Origin: Rhodopseudomonas palustris
Lineage (GTDB): Bacteria > Pseudomonadota > Alphaproteobacteria > Rhizobiales > Xanthobacteraceae
Assembly: GCF_013415845.1 (NCBI RefSeq)
Contig: NZ_CP058907.1
Location: 2,852,001 to 2,916,000 of the forward strand
DNA length: 64,000 bases
Reading direction: 5' to 3'
A model generated the notes under the pieces. It did no database searches. It was not told the origin of the DNA and saw nothing but the letters and a program-made list of their open reading frames with translations. Of the stretch, positions 36,726 to 45,054 are shown piece after piece; within the stretch, counting starts at the first letter, position 1, and the number at the start of each line of letters is the position of its first letter. Made by a program: the position numbers and the translations under genes.

Positions 36726-37774
36726 GCAAGTACCCCTATTACATGGTTGAGAAATTGATCGAGTCGCCAAAGTGGCTGATCAAGCGTGAACCCGGTTGGT
36801 ATTGCGTTTGTGTAGGCGAGAGCGCCGCTCGTAGCTCCTTCTTCGATCGCTAAGTATCGGCGGCATCGTCCGCTAGAAAGGAATGCTTTTGCAGCTGGTG
36901 ACAATTCTTTTGTGAGGACAATGAGAGGAACGGCATCGCGGTCGCAGCGCTCAACCAGTTTTGTTTGCAGGTGCTCATCGTTGAATCCGTACCCGACGCA
37001 TAAATACGCGCGGGCAGATGATAGCGCGCTGTCGCTGCAGCTCAATATTGTACGAAAGGGTTCACCATGCGTCAGGCGAAATTTGTCCAGGCCCGGTGTG
37101 ACCATGAGTGGTACGTAGCCGGGCGGGACAGATCCGGTGTTACGTAGTCCGACTATTTGATGGTCGGAATCCTGGAACCAGTCGAGAGACCCGTGAACCT
37201 TCCAAATTGCGACAGTGCGTAGAGGTCGACCCTCGACGGTTATTCGAACGTTTGATGAAGGTGCCCGATTTTGAAGATGACCGTAGGTGAATCCAGTGAA
37301 GGTGCTGATATTTGCGGCGTCAGCTGCGTATTCGGCAAGGCGATCATAATTAGGGGTTACGACGTGTAGCGTTTTGTGGGTACTGTCGAAGAGGTGCGTG
37401 TATAGGCGGGTTAGCGGGAGGTAGCGTCGATCCGTCAGCAGAGTGTCTAGAACATTCATATCGTATGGTACGAGAAATTGGCGGGTCGCACTTGCGATGA
37501 AGTGTGTTTGTCTCTCGGTTGGGCGTACAGATTGAAGAGCGCTTTCGAGGTCAACGCCGCGTTTTAGCTCCGCGAGAAGAGCCGTCCATTCGTTGGTTTC
37601 ATGCGTCGTCCAGCCGGGATCCGCATGCGCTGCAGATAGATGAGTGGCCAAAGCGTTCATGCTGGGTACGCCATGTGCAGCTGATGCCCCGCTCCCGAGG
37701 ATGATCACCGGTGCTAAGCTAAGTGTGCTTTGCGCAAATTCTTGAGCCAAATCGGCGGCTGACGGCTTTGCCAT
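36722..37774 (-). CDS. SIR2-domain NADase of a SIR2-HerA defence system
   Basis: A 350-residue SIR2-family protein. The NAD-binding Gly-rich loop is GSGASAAHGVPSM at 27-39. The catalytic region is TPNYDRLAEY with N142, and the conserved His lies in KVHGSLDW at H194. A second NAD-binding stretch is GYGFNDEHL at 261-269. These are all the residues expected for NAD+ hydrolysis. In defence systems SIR2 effectors empty the cell of NAD+ on phage infection. It precedes HerA by an ATGA overlap and follows the Mrr-like gene by about 170 bases. Confidence 0.9.
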   Translation of the reverse strand: MAKPSAADLAQEFAQSTLSLAPVIILGSGASAAHGVPSMNALATHLSAAHADPGWTTHETNEWTALLAELKRGVDLESALQSVRPTERQTHFIASATRQFLVPYDMNVLDTLLTDRRYLPLTRLYTHLFDSTHKTLHVVTPNYDRLAEYAADAANISTFTGFTYGHLQNRAPSSNVRITVEGRPLRTVAIWKVHGSLDWFQDSDHQIVGLRNTGSVPPGYVPLMVTPGLDKFRLTHGEPFRTILSCSDSALSSARAYLCVGYGFNDEHLQTKLVERCDRDAVPLIVLTKELSPAAKAFLSSGRCRRYLAIEEGATSGALAYTNAIPTGFTLDQPLWRLDQFLNHVIGVLA

Positions 37775-37947
37775 TCTGATTAGTTCCTAAAAATGCCTAC
37801 GAATGGCGGAGCTCTTGCGAATCGTAGAGCGGTAAGAAGCGCATGACGGCGTTGAGCTTGACGAGTTGTGGAGCAGCTCTAACCGATTGAAGCATCTGCA
37901 ATGCAAGGCGCTGCAAACGTGCTAATGTTCGCAAGAAACGATCGCAA

Positions 37948-39159
37948 TTATCGTCTAAACGCGATGTCGGTTACTACGATGCTCTGGAGAGACTCAAGAT
38001 GGCCAGTCACACGATAGGCGAACGTTTCGTTCCCGGAGTAGCCATTGTCGCCGTCATCCGTTGAGCCGTATACGTCAAAGTGGACCATGGCCGTGAATAG
38101 TACGCCATCGTCTGTGGCAAATTCGACCTCGTCAGCTTCGATGTTCTTGATTTCGGTGAATTCATGAAACCGCTCTATTTCCCACAGCGTATGCTGATCC
38201 CAGAATGTCTCGTCAGTCAGGTTTAGGAGAACTAGATCATCGTATAGCTCCCAAAGTGTTTCTTGGTCGCACCTCGCCGCTACCGATAATTCTACCTCGT
38301 CGGTGAATTGTTCGAATTCGCGAAGTATTTTGATCACGTTGTAGATGCGACTGCTGTCGTCATCTTTCTGCGCGAGATGGAGGAGGTGTCTATAGGCGTC
38401 GTTTGGAAAGGACCTAATTAGGTGGTCCGTAAACGCGAGGAAGGCGTCGAAGTGAAGCTGCTGGATCTGCCTTATTGCCAAATCATTCGGATTTTGTGCG
38501 ATAACCTTTGGGACAATCTGATCAATAAGAGTTTGTTGATCGAAGTCGTGTGGCCAAACGTTGATACCGCGCACCAATTGTAGCCGTTCCTGGTGCGGCA
38601 TGAGGTGTAGTCGTAGGGCACCCACGACTACTCGTGGCACGGACTTCTCGATTCGCTTGCGAGCGGCTTCAATTTCAATTGCTGCGTTCTTCGCCATTTC
38701 TCTTGGAAAGAATTGACGCAGCAAATCCGCAAACTGTTCCGAGAGCAGCATTGATGTTATCGCGAAGCGATCCCATACCCTCGTTTGAACGGGATCTTGA
38801 GGGTTGCTCTGCAAGGCGTCCAGCTTTGCCTTTAATGCCGTGCCCACCGTGGTTGTTGTTGCCAACAGGAAGCCGTCGCAATTGTGTTGGCGCACTTTGT
38901 CTAAGACGCTGCCAACATCTTGTTCGCTGACCGATTGGTTGGTCTTGGAATTGTCTTTGCAGCTGACGAGCCAGCGCACTGGTGTTGACCCGATCTGTCC
39001 CGTCTGCGTCTCGGTAAAGATGAGATCTCGTCCCTGGTCCGCGCCGCGCCCAGTCCAGGAGACAGCGAGACCTAATCGCTCTCCGATCAGGCGCACCAGG
39101 CCTTCAAGGTTCTCGCCGGTTGGCTTGCTGCTAAGTTCGCTAAAATCGAGTGTTGCCAT
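37948..39159 (-). CDS. Mrr-like restriction endonuclease-domain protein
   Basis: A 403-residue protein. Residues 10-150 form a PD-(D/E)xK nuclease-like domain of the Mrr type: GADQGRDLIFTE supplies the Asp, and RWLVSCKDNSK supplies the Lys, with the usual Glu/Gln replaced by Ser. The region DGFLLATTTTVGTALKAKL follows as in related proteins. The remaining 250 residues have no domain I recognise. ATG 39159 is favoured because domain homology starts there; an ATG at 39204 is possible. It lies upstream on the same strand as SIR2-HerA, so it may be a third component, but the 173-base gap allows an independent promoter. Confidence 0.75.
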   Translation of the reverse strand: MATLDFSELSSKPTGENLEGLVRLIGERLGLAVSWTGRGADQGRDLIFTETQTGQIGSTPVRWLVSCKDNSKTNQSVSEQDVGSVLDKVRQHNCDGFLLATTTTVGTALKAKLDALQSNPQDPVQTRVWDRFAITSMLLSEQFADLLRQFFPREMAKNAAIEIEAARKRIEKSVPRVVVGALRLHLMPHQERLQLVRGINVWPHDFDQQTLIDQIVPKVIAQNPNDLAIRQIQQLHFDAFLAFTDHLIRSFPNDAYRHLLHLAQKDDDSSRIYNVIKILREFEQFTDEVELSVAARCDQETLWELYDDLVLLNLTDETFWDQHTLWEIERFHEFTEIKNIEADEVEFATDDGVLFTAMVHFDVYGSTDDGDNGYSGNETFAYRVTGHLESLQSIVVTDIAFRR

Positions 39160-39349
39160 CCACGTCTCGCGTGAACCCCTGGAAGGGTCTAGACAATGTT
39201 GCATTCGATAGGTTTGGGAGAGCCTTCAGGCGAGCGCAAAAAAAGACTCAATCAGGGCTTGCTTTCGGAAGGCATTGCACGATTGGGGCGGCGTTGGGAA
39301 GGGATGTGCCTTTAACCGCCTGTTTACCGAAGTATTTGCTCCTATGTGC

Positions 39350-39375
39350 AAAACCCGCCGTTTCCGGCGGGTTTT
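39350..39375. terminator. Hairpin terminator, left copy
   Basis: AAAACCCGCCG, loop TTTC, CGGCGGGTTTT: an 11-bp stem with a T-rich 3' side. An almost identical hairpin is found at 41519-41546. Here it lies upstream of the nuclease gene rather than downstream of a plus-strand gene, which fits duplication. It could act on both strands. Confidence 0.65.
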
Positions 39376-39420
39376 ATTTTACCGCTTAGGCATACGGTCT
39401 AACTTTGGGATGATTTGCGG

Positions 39421-39461
39421 CGCACTTTGGCTGAAGCCGGCCATCCTATGCCAGCATCTAC
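39421..39461 (+). repeat. Direct repeat flanking hipBA, left copy
   Basis: About 41 bases matching 41588-41628 at 33 positions, including the identical 13-mer GGCCATCCTATGC. With the neighbouring hairpin the pair forms an imperfect repeat of about 110 bases in the same order and spacing on both sides of hipBA. Confidence 0.65.
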
Positions 39462-39682
39462 ACTTCTGTTGAGGTAGCCAAAGGATATCGCAGCGCACTC
39501 CGTAAGTCGTTGCAAATGTTCAGCGGGAATCTCGAAAGTGCCGCAGTGCCGCGCTCGGAGGATTGGCCGAACTGCTCGCGCTGGGCTTTCGGCAACAGCG
39601 ACTTAAGGCCGACCAGCAGCTTGGCGCTAGCAGAATGGTCGGGTTTCGCTGCTAGCCTGACCACTCTAAATGACCGCCACAA
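39458..39682 (-). pseudogene. Possible IS66-type transposase fragment
   Basis: A 74-codon minus-strand frame contains LLVGLKSLLPKAQREQFGQSSER, which resembles the N-terminal helix and (R)FGxSSE motif of IS66 transposases. Before and after that motif there is no similarity I can recognise, and the frame is far too short for a whole gene. Assignment rests on this motif alone. Confidence 0.3.
39655..39680. repeat. Second copy of the 26-bp repeat
   Basis: This copy, with CTCTAAATGACCGCCAC, matches 33737-33762, where it abuts the hipA relic. Its right part is also the left arm of the inverted repeat at 39666-39772. Confidence 0.6.
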
Positions 39683-39772
39683 CAGGCATATTGCCTCTTA
39701 TGACTGTTATAGCGGTCAATGCTTGCAAGAAGGTCAAATGTTTGCTATGTGACTGATGTGGCGGTCATTTAG
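39666..39772. repeat. Perfect 16-bp inverted repeat around the hipB promoter
   Basis: CTAAATGACCGCCACA at 39666-39681 is exactly inverted at 39757-39772, giving a 107-bp unit. Between and after the arms GGTCA occurs repeatedly. It could be a HipB operator array, a small non-autonomous element, or paired insertion-sequence ends. Confidence 0.75.
39723..39751 (+). promoter_or_regulatory. Probable hipBA promoter
   Basis: TTGCAA at 39723-39728 and TATGTG at 39746-39751 are 17 bases apart, a sigma-70-like spacing. The right arm of the inverted repeat lies just downstream of the -10, where a repressor would block transcription. HipB-type proteins autoregulate in this way. Confidence 0.45.
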
Positions 39773-39799
39773 GTCCTCACGCCTTCTATATCGGTCAAA

Positions 39800-40147
39800 A
39801 TGGAAATCTCATCTCGCAAACGCCCGCGCACCTACTCGCGCCTCACGAAAGAAGCTCTGGAGCTGCTGGGCAAGCAAGTGCGCCTCGCGCGCAAGCAGCG
39901 TCGCATGTCCGAGGCCGATCTGGCGGCTCGCGTGGGTATCGCGCGCAGCACGCTTCAACTGATCGAAAAGGGCGATCCGAAGGTCGAGATGGGCCTCGCA
40001 TTCGAAGCCGCGACATTGGCCGGCGTGAGCCTGTTCGTGCCCGAGGCCTCGACACTTGCATCTCAATCGGAACGGCTCAACGACAAGCTCGCGCTTCTCC
40101 CGAAGTCGATCCGTCGTCCGCGCAAAGAGGTCGACGATGATTTCTAA
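39800..40147 (+). CDS. hipB: HipB-like XRE-family antitoxin
   Basis: A 115-residue helix-turn-helix antitoxin. The XRE fold covers about residues 20-75: LGKQVRLARKQRRMSEADLAARVGIARSTLQLIEKGDP. The basic N-terminus and charged C-terminal tail are typical of HipB relatives that bind HipA and the operon's own promoter. The stop overlaps hipA by 11 bases. Confidence 0.9.
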   Translation: MEISSRKRPRTYSRLTKEALELLGKQVRLARKQRRMSEADLAARVGIARSTLQLIEKGDPKVEMGLAFEAATLAGVSLFVPEASTLASQSERLNDKLALLPKSIRRPRKEVDDDF

Positions 40148-41420
40148 GAACGAAAAGCGCGAGGCCCCACAGACTGCGTTTGTGTGGATCTGGCTGCCAA
40201 ATGCCGATGAACCGATCGTGGCTGGCCGTATCGATCGCGATGGCGATCTTTACGCTTTCACCTACGGCCGAAACTATCTCGCGCACAAGCAGGCGATCCC
40301 GATCTATTTGCCGGAGCTGCCGTTGCAGCGCGGCGCAATGCTGCCGAACGCTCCTCTGTTGATGGCGAGCTGTCTGCGCGACGGCGCGCCCGATGCCTGG
40401 GGGCGGCGCGTCGTCATCAATCGCCTGACAGGTCTTAAAGGCGACGCGGCCAAAGATGTCGAATTCGACGAGCTGACATTCATGCTGAATTCGGGTTCGG
40501 ATCGCGCCGGCGCTCTCGATTTTCAAACCTCTGCCGATGTTTACAAGCCGCGTGATCAAGCCAGCGCGACGCTGGAACAATTGATGACCGCGGCCGAGTT
40601 CGTCGAGCGCGGCGAGCCGATTCCGCAGGCGCTCGACAACGCGCTCTTTCATGGCAGCTCGATCGGTGGCGCGAGACCCAAGGCGTTGATTGAAGATGGT
40701 GCTAAGAAGTATATCGCGAAATTCTCCGCGACGAACGACACCTATGCTGTCGTTAAAGCCGAATTCATCGCGATGCGGCTTGCTGCGCGGGCCGGTCTCG
40801 TTGTCGCTCCCGTTTCCCTGTGCGCGGTCGCTGGCAAGGATGTGCTGCTGGTCGAAAGGTTTGATCGCACGCGTGCGGGCAAAGCGTGGCGTCGCCGCGC
40901 TATGGTCTCCGCTCTTACGCTGTTCGGACTCGATGAGCTGTCGGCACGCCACGCGAGTTACACCGAACTCGCCGACATCGTTCGAGCGCGCTTCACCGCG
41001 CCGCAGGAAACGTTGCGTGAGCTGTATGCGCGGATGGTGTTCAATGTGCTGGTCGGCAACACCGACGATCATGCGCGCAATCATGCCGCGTTCTGGGACG
41101 GATCCACTCTGACACTGACGCCAGCCTACGACATCTGCCCGCAAGCTCGCAACGCGCGGGAGGCGAACCAGGCGATTGGCATCGACGGCAACGAACGCAG
41201 AAGTTTGCTCAAAGCCTGCCGCGCGGCCGCGCCCAAGTTCCTACTGAACGATAACGACGCGCGCGCCGTCATCGACGGTCAGGTTGTAACGATTCGGCAG
41301 AGTTGGGCCGACGTTTGTGACGAAGCCGGCTTGAGCGAGATCGATCGGACGTTCCTATGGCAGCGCCAATTTCTGAATGACTACGCATTCGACGGCTACT
41401 CAACATTTGCGACCGAATAA
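40137..41420 (+). CDS. hipA: HipA-like serine/threonine kinase toxin
   Basis: A 427-residue HipA-family toxin. HipA phosphorylates a cytoplasmic target (an aminoacyl-tRNA synthetase in the studied cases) to induce dormancy. The N-subdomain contains RGAMLPNAPLL and CLRDGAPDAWGRRV. The Gly-rich ATP loop is SSIGGARPKA at 174-183. The catalytic loop is NTDDHARNH at 308-316, followed by the metal-binding AYDICP. All parts needed for kinase activity are seen. ATG 40137 lies inside hipB; an upstream in-frame start is unlikely. A broken fragment of a near-identical gene lies at 33763-34007. Confidence 0.93.
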   Translation: MISKNEKREAPQTAFVWIWLPNADEPIVAGRIDRDGDLYAFTYGRNYLAHKQAIPIYLPELPLQRGAMLPNAPLLMASCLRDGAPDAWGRRVVINRLTGLKGDAAKDVEFDELTFMLNSGSDRAGALDFQTSADVYKPRDQASATLEQLMTAAEFVERGEPIPQALDNALFHGSSIGGARPKALIEDGAKKYIAKFSATNDTYAVVKAEFIAMRLAARAGLVVAPVSLCAVAGKDVLLVERFDRTRAGKAWRRRAMVSALTLFGLDELSARHASYTELADIVRARFTAPQETLRELYARMVFNVLVGNTDDHARNHAAFWDGSTLTLTPAYDICPQARNAREANQAIGIDGNERRSLLKACRAAAPKFLLNDNDARAVIDGQVVTIRQSWADVCDEAGLSEIDRTFLWQRQFLNDYAFDGYSTFATE

Positions 41421-41518
41421 ACTTCGTGAGCTGCCTTAATTGAAAAGCCTCGCCTGTCGATAAGCAAGGTCTTGCTCAACGCCTATCGACTGACCGCTCG
41501 ACAGCATTTTCACCGAAG

Positions 41519-41546
41519 AAAAACCCGCCGTTTCCGGCGGGTTTTT
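41519..41546 (+). terminator. Hairpin terminator after hipBA, right copy
   Basis: AAAAACCCGCCG, loop TTTC, CGGCGGGTTTTT: a 12-bp stem followed by T. It lies 98 bases after the hipA stop and is correctly placed to end its transcript. It is nearly identical to the hairpin at 39350. Confidence 0.8.
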
Positions 41547-41587
41547 CGTTACGAAGCGAGTGCGGCATAATATGCACTGCATTGGGA

Positions 41588-41628
41588 CAGACTTTGGGTG
41601 AATCTGGCCATCCTATGCGAACATTTAC
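41588..41628 (+). repeat. Direct repeat flanking hipBA, right copy
   Basis: Partner of 39421-39461: 33 of 41 positions agree, including GGCCATCCTATGC. It sits about 45 bases after its hairpin, close to the 49 bases on the left. The wording GGGTGAA-x-CTGGCCA recalls IS21-type ends, from memory only. Confidence 0.65.
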
Positions 41629-41936
41629 AACAACATTTAAACGAGCGCTTCCAGAGCGCCCGGTTGTACTTCCGCAGGTAGAACATTTTCGACAGATCCC
41701 AAGTCGATTTTGCCTCTTCACCGACTAGCTGCCAATTCCACTCTATCGATGGTCGCTGCGGCTTTCGTCGTGATGTTCATCGCGCCGCTTAAAATCATCA
41801 ATTTAACTAAACTGTTTCGCAGGCTCATTCTGTTCTTCGCAGATCGTGGCTCTCATGCCGTGGGGTGCAGGTTGCCAAAACGCATCGTAACTTGCTGCAA
41901 TCAACCGTATGCTGGCCTCGGAGGTGGGAGGTTAAC

Positions 41937-42329
41937 ATGAGCTATGAAGACATAATGATCGCCGGAGATGTCACTGAAGCATTGGAAGCGTGGCTCGCAC
42001 GACGGTACGAAAACGTGGTCGATATTGAGGTGCGAGGCGTCCTCGAGGGCGAGTACGCCGCGGTCGCCTACGCCGCCGTGCAATCCCCCCAGTCCTATGG
42101 ATCGGTGGGAGCCGTCGTTCTCATGCTTAAGCATGATCTAGAAGGTGGCGCTGACGGATATCGGATCAAGGAAATGACAGAGGACGAGGGCCCAGTTGTC
42201 GATTTCTGTCCCCTCCGTATCCTCGACCAACTGTCGCCGACCGAGAATCACTTCGCCGAGCACTGGAGAGATAGGTGTCGCCAGCGGATAACCGAAAGCG
42301 ATGTCACGCCGCAGTTTTCGAAGAGCTAG
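41937..42329 (+). CDS. Hypothetical protein
   Basis: A 130-residue acidic protein (DVTEALEAWLARRYENVVDIEVRG, then a segment with GPVVDFCPLRILDQLSPT). The middle alternates strands, suggesting a compact alpha-beta domain. No family recognised. The ATG at 41937 has a GGAGGTGGGAGG region upstream, which supports expression. Confidence 0.6.
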   Translation: MSYEDIMIAGDVTEALEAWLARRYENVVDIEVRGVLEGEYAAVAYAAVQSPQSYGSVGAVVLMLKHDLEGGADGYRIKEMTEDEGPVVDFCPLRILDQLSPTENHFAEHWRDRCRQRITESDVTPQFSKS

Positions 42330-42600
42330 GCGCCGCTAGATCACAGGATCGCTAGCGTCGGCGGGTTGAGGTTAGAACAGCCTTGCAGAATGGGGCGCCA
42401 CCAATGGACATTTATGGCGCTAGAAAGTACGCAAAGGCGTGCTGGATGAAGGCAGTAGTCAATGCTCGGCAAACGATCGGAACGGGCGCCGGGGGAGTTG
42501 CCTCTCCAGATCAATCAGGCGTCAAATCCAATGGTCATCGGAGAAGTGCCAAAGTGGTCAAAATGACCGTGAAAATGGACAACCTTTCCGATCTCCACAC

Positions 42601-42816
42601 TCAGTTGCAGGAAAAGCGTTTCACCAAGTGCTTGGTGACGAAACCATAGCCGCAGGTGTCGCAGGTCCATAGATAGCTCACCACGCTTTCGGTGAGATAC
42701 GCCGATGCTTCGGCTGCGACCATCGAGTCGGCGCAGACCGGGCAGGTGGGAAGATCGCTGCCGCGCGGTGCGGGACGAGGAACGTTGGTCGACAGAACTT
42801 CAGCAATCGCCGGCAT
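42601..42816 (-). CDS. Small zinc-ribbon protein
   Basis: A 71-residue protein with two Cys pairs, LPTCPVCADSM and WTCDTCGYGFV, forming a zinc ribbon. Similar small proteins are common in Bradyrhizobium relatives, with no assigned role. ATG 42816 is fixed by GAGGAGG upstream; the frame extends 7 codons further. Confidence 0.7.
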   Translation of the reverse strand: MPAIAEVLSTNVPRPAPRGSDLPTCPVCADSMVAAEASAYLTESVVSYLWTCDTCGYGFVTKHLVKRFSCN

Positions 42817-43242
42817 CGTGACCTCCTCATCTTCCAAAAGCGTTGGACCTGATTGGTTGAATGGGCCTGAGAGTTCGAATGAACTGAAGCGTCAGGCATG
42901 TGTTCGACTGAAGTGATCACCACCTCAGTTGCACGAACTATACACTAGGAACTCTGACGATGTCGCAACACAAATGCGTTCGTTTTGCGAAATTCGATTC
43001 TGCACTGCACGCCTCGCGCGAGCTTTGCCGCCGACATCTCGATTGCGAACGTGTTCGTTAGCGATTCAATTACTATTGCGGCTGGCAAGGCGGCGTGATC
43101 AACCGGTGATGAAGCCTGTCACAGCTGAGTCTTGTGCGCCGCGATGTGCGGCGTTCGTTCAACTGTCGTGGAGCTAGCTCGCCGGTCATTCGACGAGTCA
43201 CGTCAACGCCTTAAGTCTGCTCAACTTGCCGAGAAAACCGCC
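42817..43242. other. Intergenic region without a supported gene
   Basis: About 425 bases. Frames at 42929-43177 and upstream of 43243 are open but have no recognisable protein. In particular no BrnT-type toxin is seen ahead of the BrnA-like gene. Confidence 0.45.
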
Positions 43243-43488
43243 ATGTCGCAGCCGCCCCGCCGACCCCGCACGCTGAACGATGCCCGCACCGAGGCGGAGG
43301 CCGCCTTCAAGAAAGTCACCGCCAAGCCGGTGGAAGCGCCGCCGAAGCGCCAAGCGCTGCCGGGCGTGAAGGAGATGGTGTCGCTGCGGATCGATCAGGC
43401 TGTGCTGGAACACTTCCAGGAGGGCGGCCCGGGCTGGCAGGACCGTATCAATGCGGCGCTGCGCAAGGCCGCAGGCCTCGACGGCTAG
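43243..43488 (+). CDS. BrnA-like antitoxin (orphan)
   Basis: An 81-residue protein whose C-terminus, VSLRIDQAVLEHFQEGGPGW followed by QDRINAALRKAAG, matches the ribbon-helix-helix region of BrnA antitoxins. The N-terminus is Pro/Arg-rich with LNDARTEAEAAFKKV. BrnA normally follows brnT, but no toxin gene is seen upstream, so the gene may be an orphan or part of another regulatory use. The stop overlaps the convergent transporter gene's stop by 3 bases. Confidence 0.7.
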   Translation: MSQPPRRPRTLNDARTEAEAAFKKVTAKPVEAPPKRQALPGVKEMVSLRIDQAVLEHFQEGGPGWQDRINAALRKAAGLDG

Positions 43489-44375
43489 GACGAATTCCGG
43501 ATCGAGGCTGCGGCGGGCGGTCGCGGAGCGCCGCGCAGATTGAGCAGGTTGCCGGTCAGGATCAGCGCGGCGCCGATCACCGTGTAGGCGTCGAGCCGTT
43601 CGCCATAGATCAGCCAGCCGGCAGTCGCCGACAGCGGCACCCGCAGGAAGTCCATCGGCACCACGATGGTGGCATCCGCGTAAGTCAGCGCCCGCGCCAT
43701 GCAGTAGTGCGAGAACGTGCCGCAAAACGCGATGATGACGATCCAGACCCAGACATAGGCCGACGGCCATTGCCATAGCCACAGCGCTGGCACGAGGCCG
43801 GCGGCGCTCTGGATGAGCAGCATCCAGAAGATGATTGCGAGTGTGCTCTCGGTGCGGGTCAGCGACTTCATCAGCGTGACAGAGATGCCGAAGCCGACGG
43901 CGGCGCCGAGTGCGATCAGCTGTCCCGGCTCGATCGACGAGGTAGCGGGACGGACGATCACCACGACGCCGATCAGCCCGAGCACCACCGCGGTGATCTT
44001 CCAGACGTTCATGTGTTCGCCGAGGAAGGTCGCGGCCAGTATCGCGATCCAGATCGGCATGGTGAACTCGATCGACACCACTTGGCCGATCGAGATCAGC
44101 GTCAGCGCGTAGAACCAGCCGAGCTGCGCGGCGTAATGCACCAGGTTGCGGCTCAGATGCGCCAGCGGCCGCGCCGTTGCCATCGCGGTCAGCCCGCCGG
44201 CTTTGTGGATCAGCGGATACAGCATCGCGAAGCCGATCAGCGAGCGCAGTTCCATCACCTGAAACACGCTCAATTCGCGCAGCGTTTCGCGGCCGGCGAC
44301 GGCGACGATCACCATCAGCGCCAGCCAGCCGGCCATCCACAGTGCGGCCTTCAACATCGAGGGAGAGCGGGTCAT
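43485..44375 (-). CDS. EamA/DMT-family transporter
   Basis: A 296-residue membrane protein with about ten hydrophobic helices in two EamA halves. The first half ends near FTMPIWIAILAATFLGEHM, the second with PMDFLRVPLSATAGWLIYGE and GAALILTGNLLNLR, both classic drug/metabolite transporter patterns. The substrate is unknown. ATG 44375 is chosen just before the first helix; the open frame continues upstream through a Gly/Arg-rich stretch that is unlikely to be translated. Confidence 0.88.
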   Translation of the reverse strand: MTRSPSMLKAALWMAGWLALMVIVAVAGRETLRELSVFQVMELRSLIGFAMLYPLIHKAGGLTAMATARPLAHLSRNLVHYAAQLGWFYALTLISIGQVVSIEFTMPIWIAILAATFLGEHMNVWKITAVVLGLIGVVVIVRPATSSIEPGQLIALGAAVGFGISVTLMKSLTRTESTLAIIFWMLLIQSAAGLVPALWLWQWPSAYVWVWIVIIAFCGTFSHYCMARALTYADATIVVPMDFLRVPLSATAGWLIYGERLDAYTVIGAALILTGNLLNLRGAPRPPAAASIRNSS

Positions 44376-44563
44376 CGCGGCGGTTTGGCTCGTTGATGGC
44401 GTCGGCGTTTCCTGACGTCGCTCTATCTTCGACAACAGCAGGCTTGGCAACCGCCGCGCCGCAGAGGCCCGCCTGCGGCCGCTGCGGTTGATTTCCACCG
44501 CCGCTTGTGCGCGCAATTGCGGTCAAAGCGGCGAACAAGCCGGTGACCAAGGGAGGATCGACG

Positions 44564-44965
44564 ATGCGGGTGCTGCAACCGGATGGATGGGCCAAGCCGC
44601 GGGGCTTTTCGCACGGCGTCGCCTTCAACGGTCCCGGCCAGTGGCTGGTGCTGGCGGGACAGACCGGCACCAACGATCAGGGCGAATACGAATCGGACGA
44701 TCTCGCAGCGCAGGTCGGCGCGGCGCTGCGGCGTGTGACGCGGCTGCTGGCGGAGGCTGGAGCAGGCCCCGAGCACATCGTGCGGCTGACCTGGTATCTC
44801 ACCAGCCGCGCCGAATACGAGGCTGCTGGTGCCGGAATCGGTGCGGCCTGGAAGGAGACGCTCGGCCGGCACTTTCCGCCGTCGACGCTTCTCTATATCG
44901 GCGGGCTGGTCGATCCCCGGGCTAAGGTCGAGCTGGAGGTGACGGCGTTCGTGCCGGCGCGGTAA
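44564..44965 (+). CDS. RidA-family (YjgF/UK114) protein
   Basis: A 133-residue RidA-family protein. RidA enzymes hydrolyse reactive enamine/imine intermediates of amino-acid metabolism. Visible family features are LVLAGQTGTND near the start, AAQVGAALRRVTRLLAEAG, and VRLTWYLTS and STLLYIGGLVDP toward the end, the last holding the usual beta-strand core. The commonly required Arg before the C-terminal core is not seen in its usual R-x-A form, so this may be an RidA subtype. ATG 44564 has GGGAGG upstream. Confidence 0.82.
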   Translation: MRVLQPDGWAKPRGFSHGVAFNGPGQWLVLAGQTGTNDQGEYESDDLAAQVGAALRRVTRLLAEAGAGPEHIVRLTWYLTSRAEYEAAGAGIGAAWKETLGRHFPPSTLLYIGGLVDPRAKVELEVTAFVPAR

Positions 44966-45054
44966 CGCAGCCTGGCGACTTAGCCTTGCGGATGCTTGCC
45001 AGCGCGGCCGGTTTCGGCCAATGAGCCGCGAGCTTTTCCAAGGAGTTTCGTTCG

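Larger units (their letters stand above)
41421..41936. other. Intergenic region after hipBA
   Basis: About 515 bases holding the right terminator and the right direct repeat. The rest is AT-richer with no convincing gene. A GGGAGG at 41926-41932 serves the next gene. Confidence 0.45.

Noticed and set aside
42404..42649. Plus-strand frame overlapping the zinc-ribbon gene
   Set aside because: There is no ribosome binding site, no recognisable protein, and it overlaps the better-supported minus-strand gene.
42929..43177. Plus-strand frame before the BrnA-like gene
   Set aside because: Considered as brnT; the sequence does not resemble BrnT or any other family.
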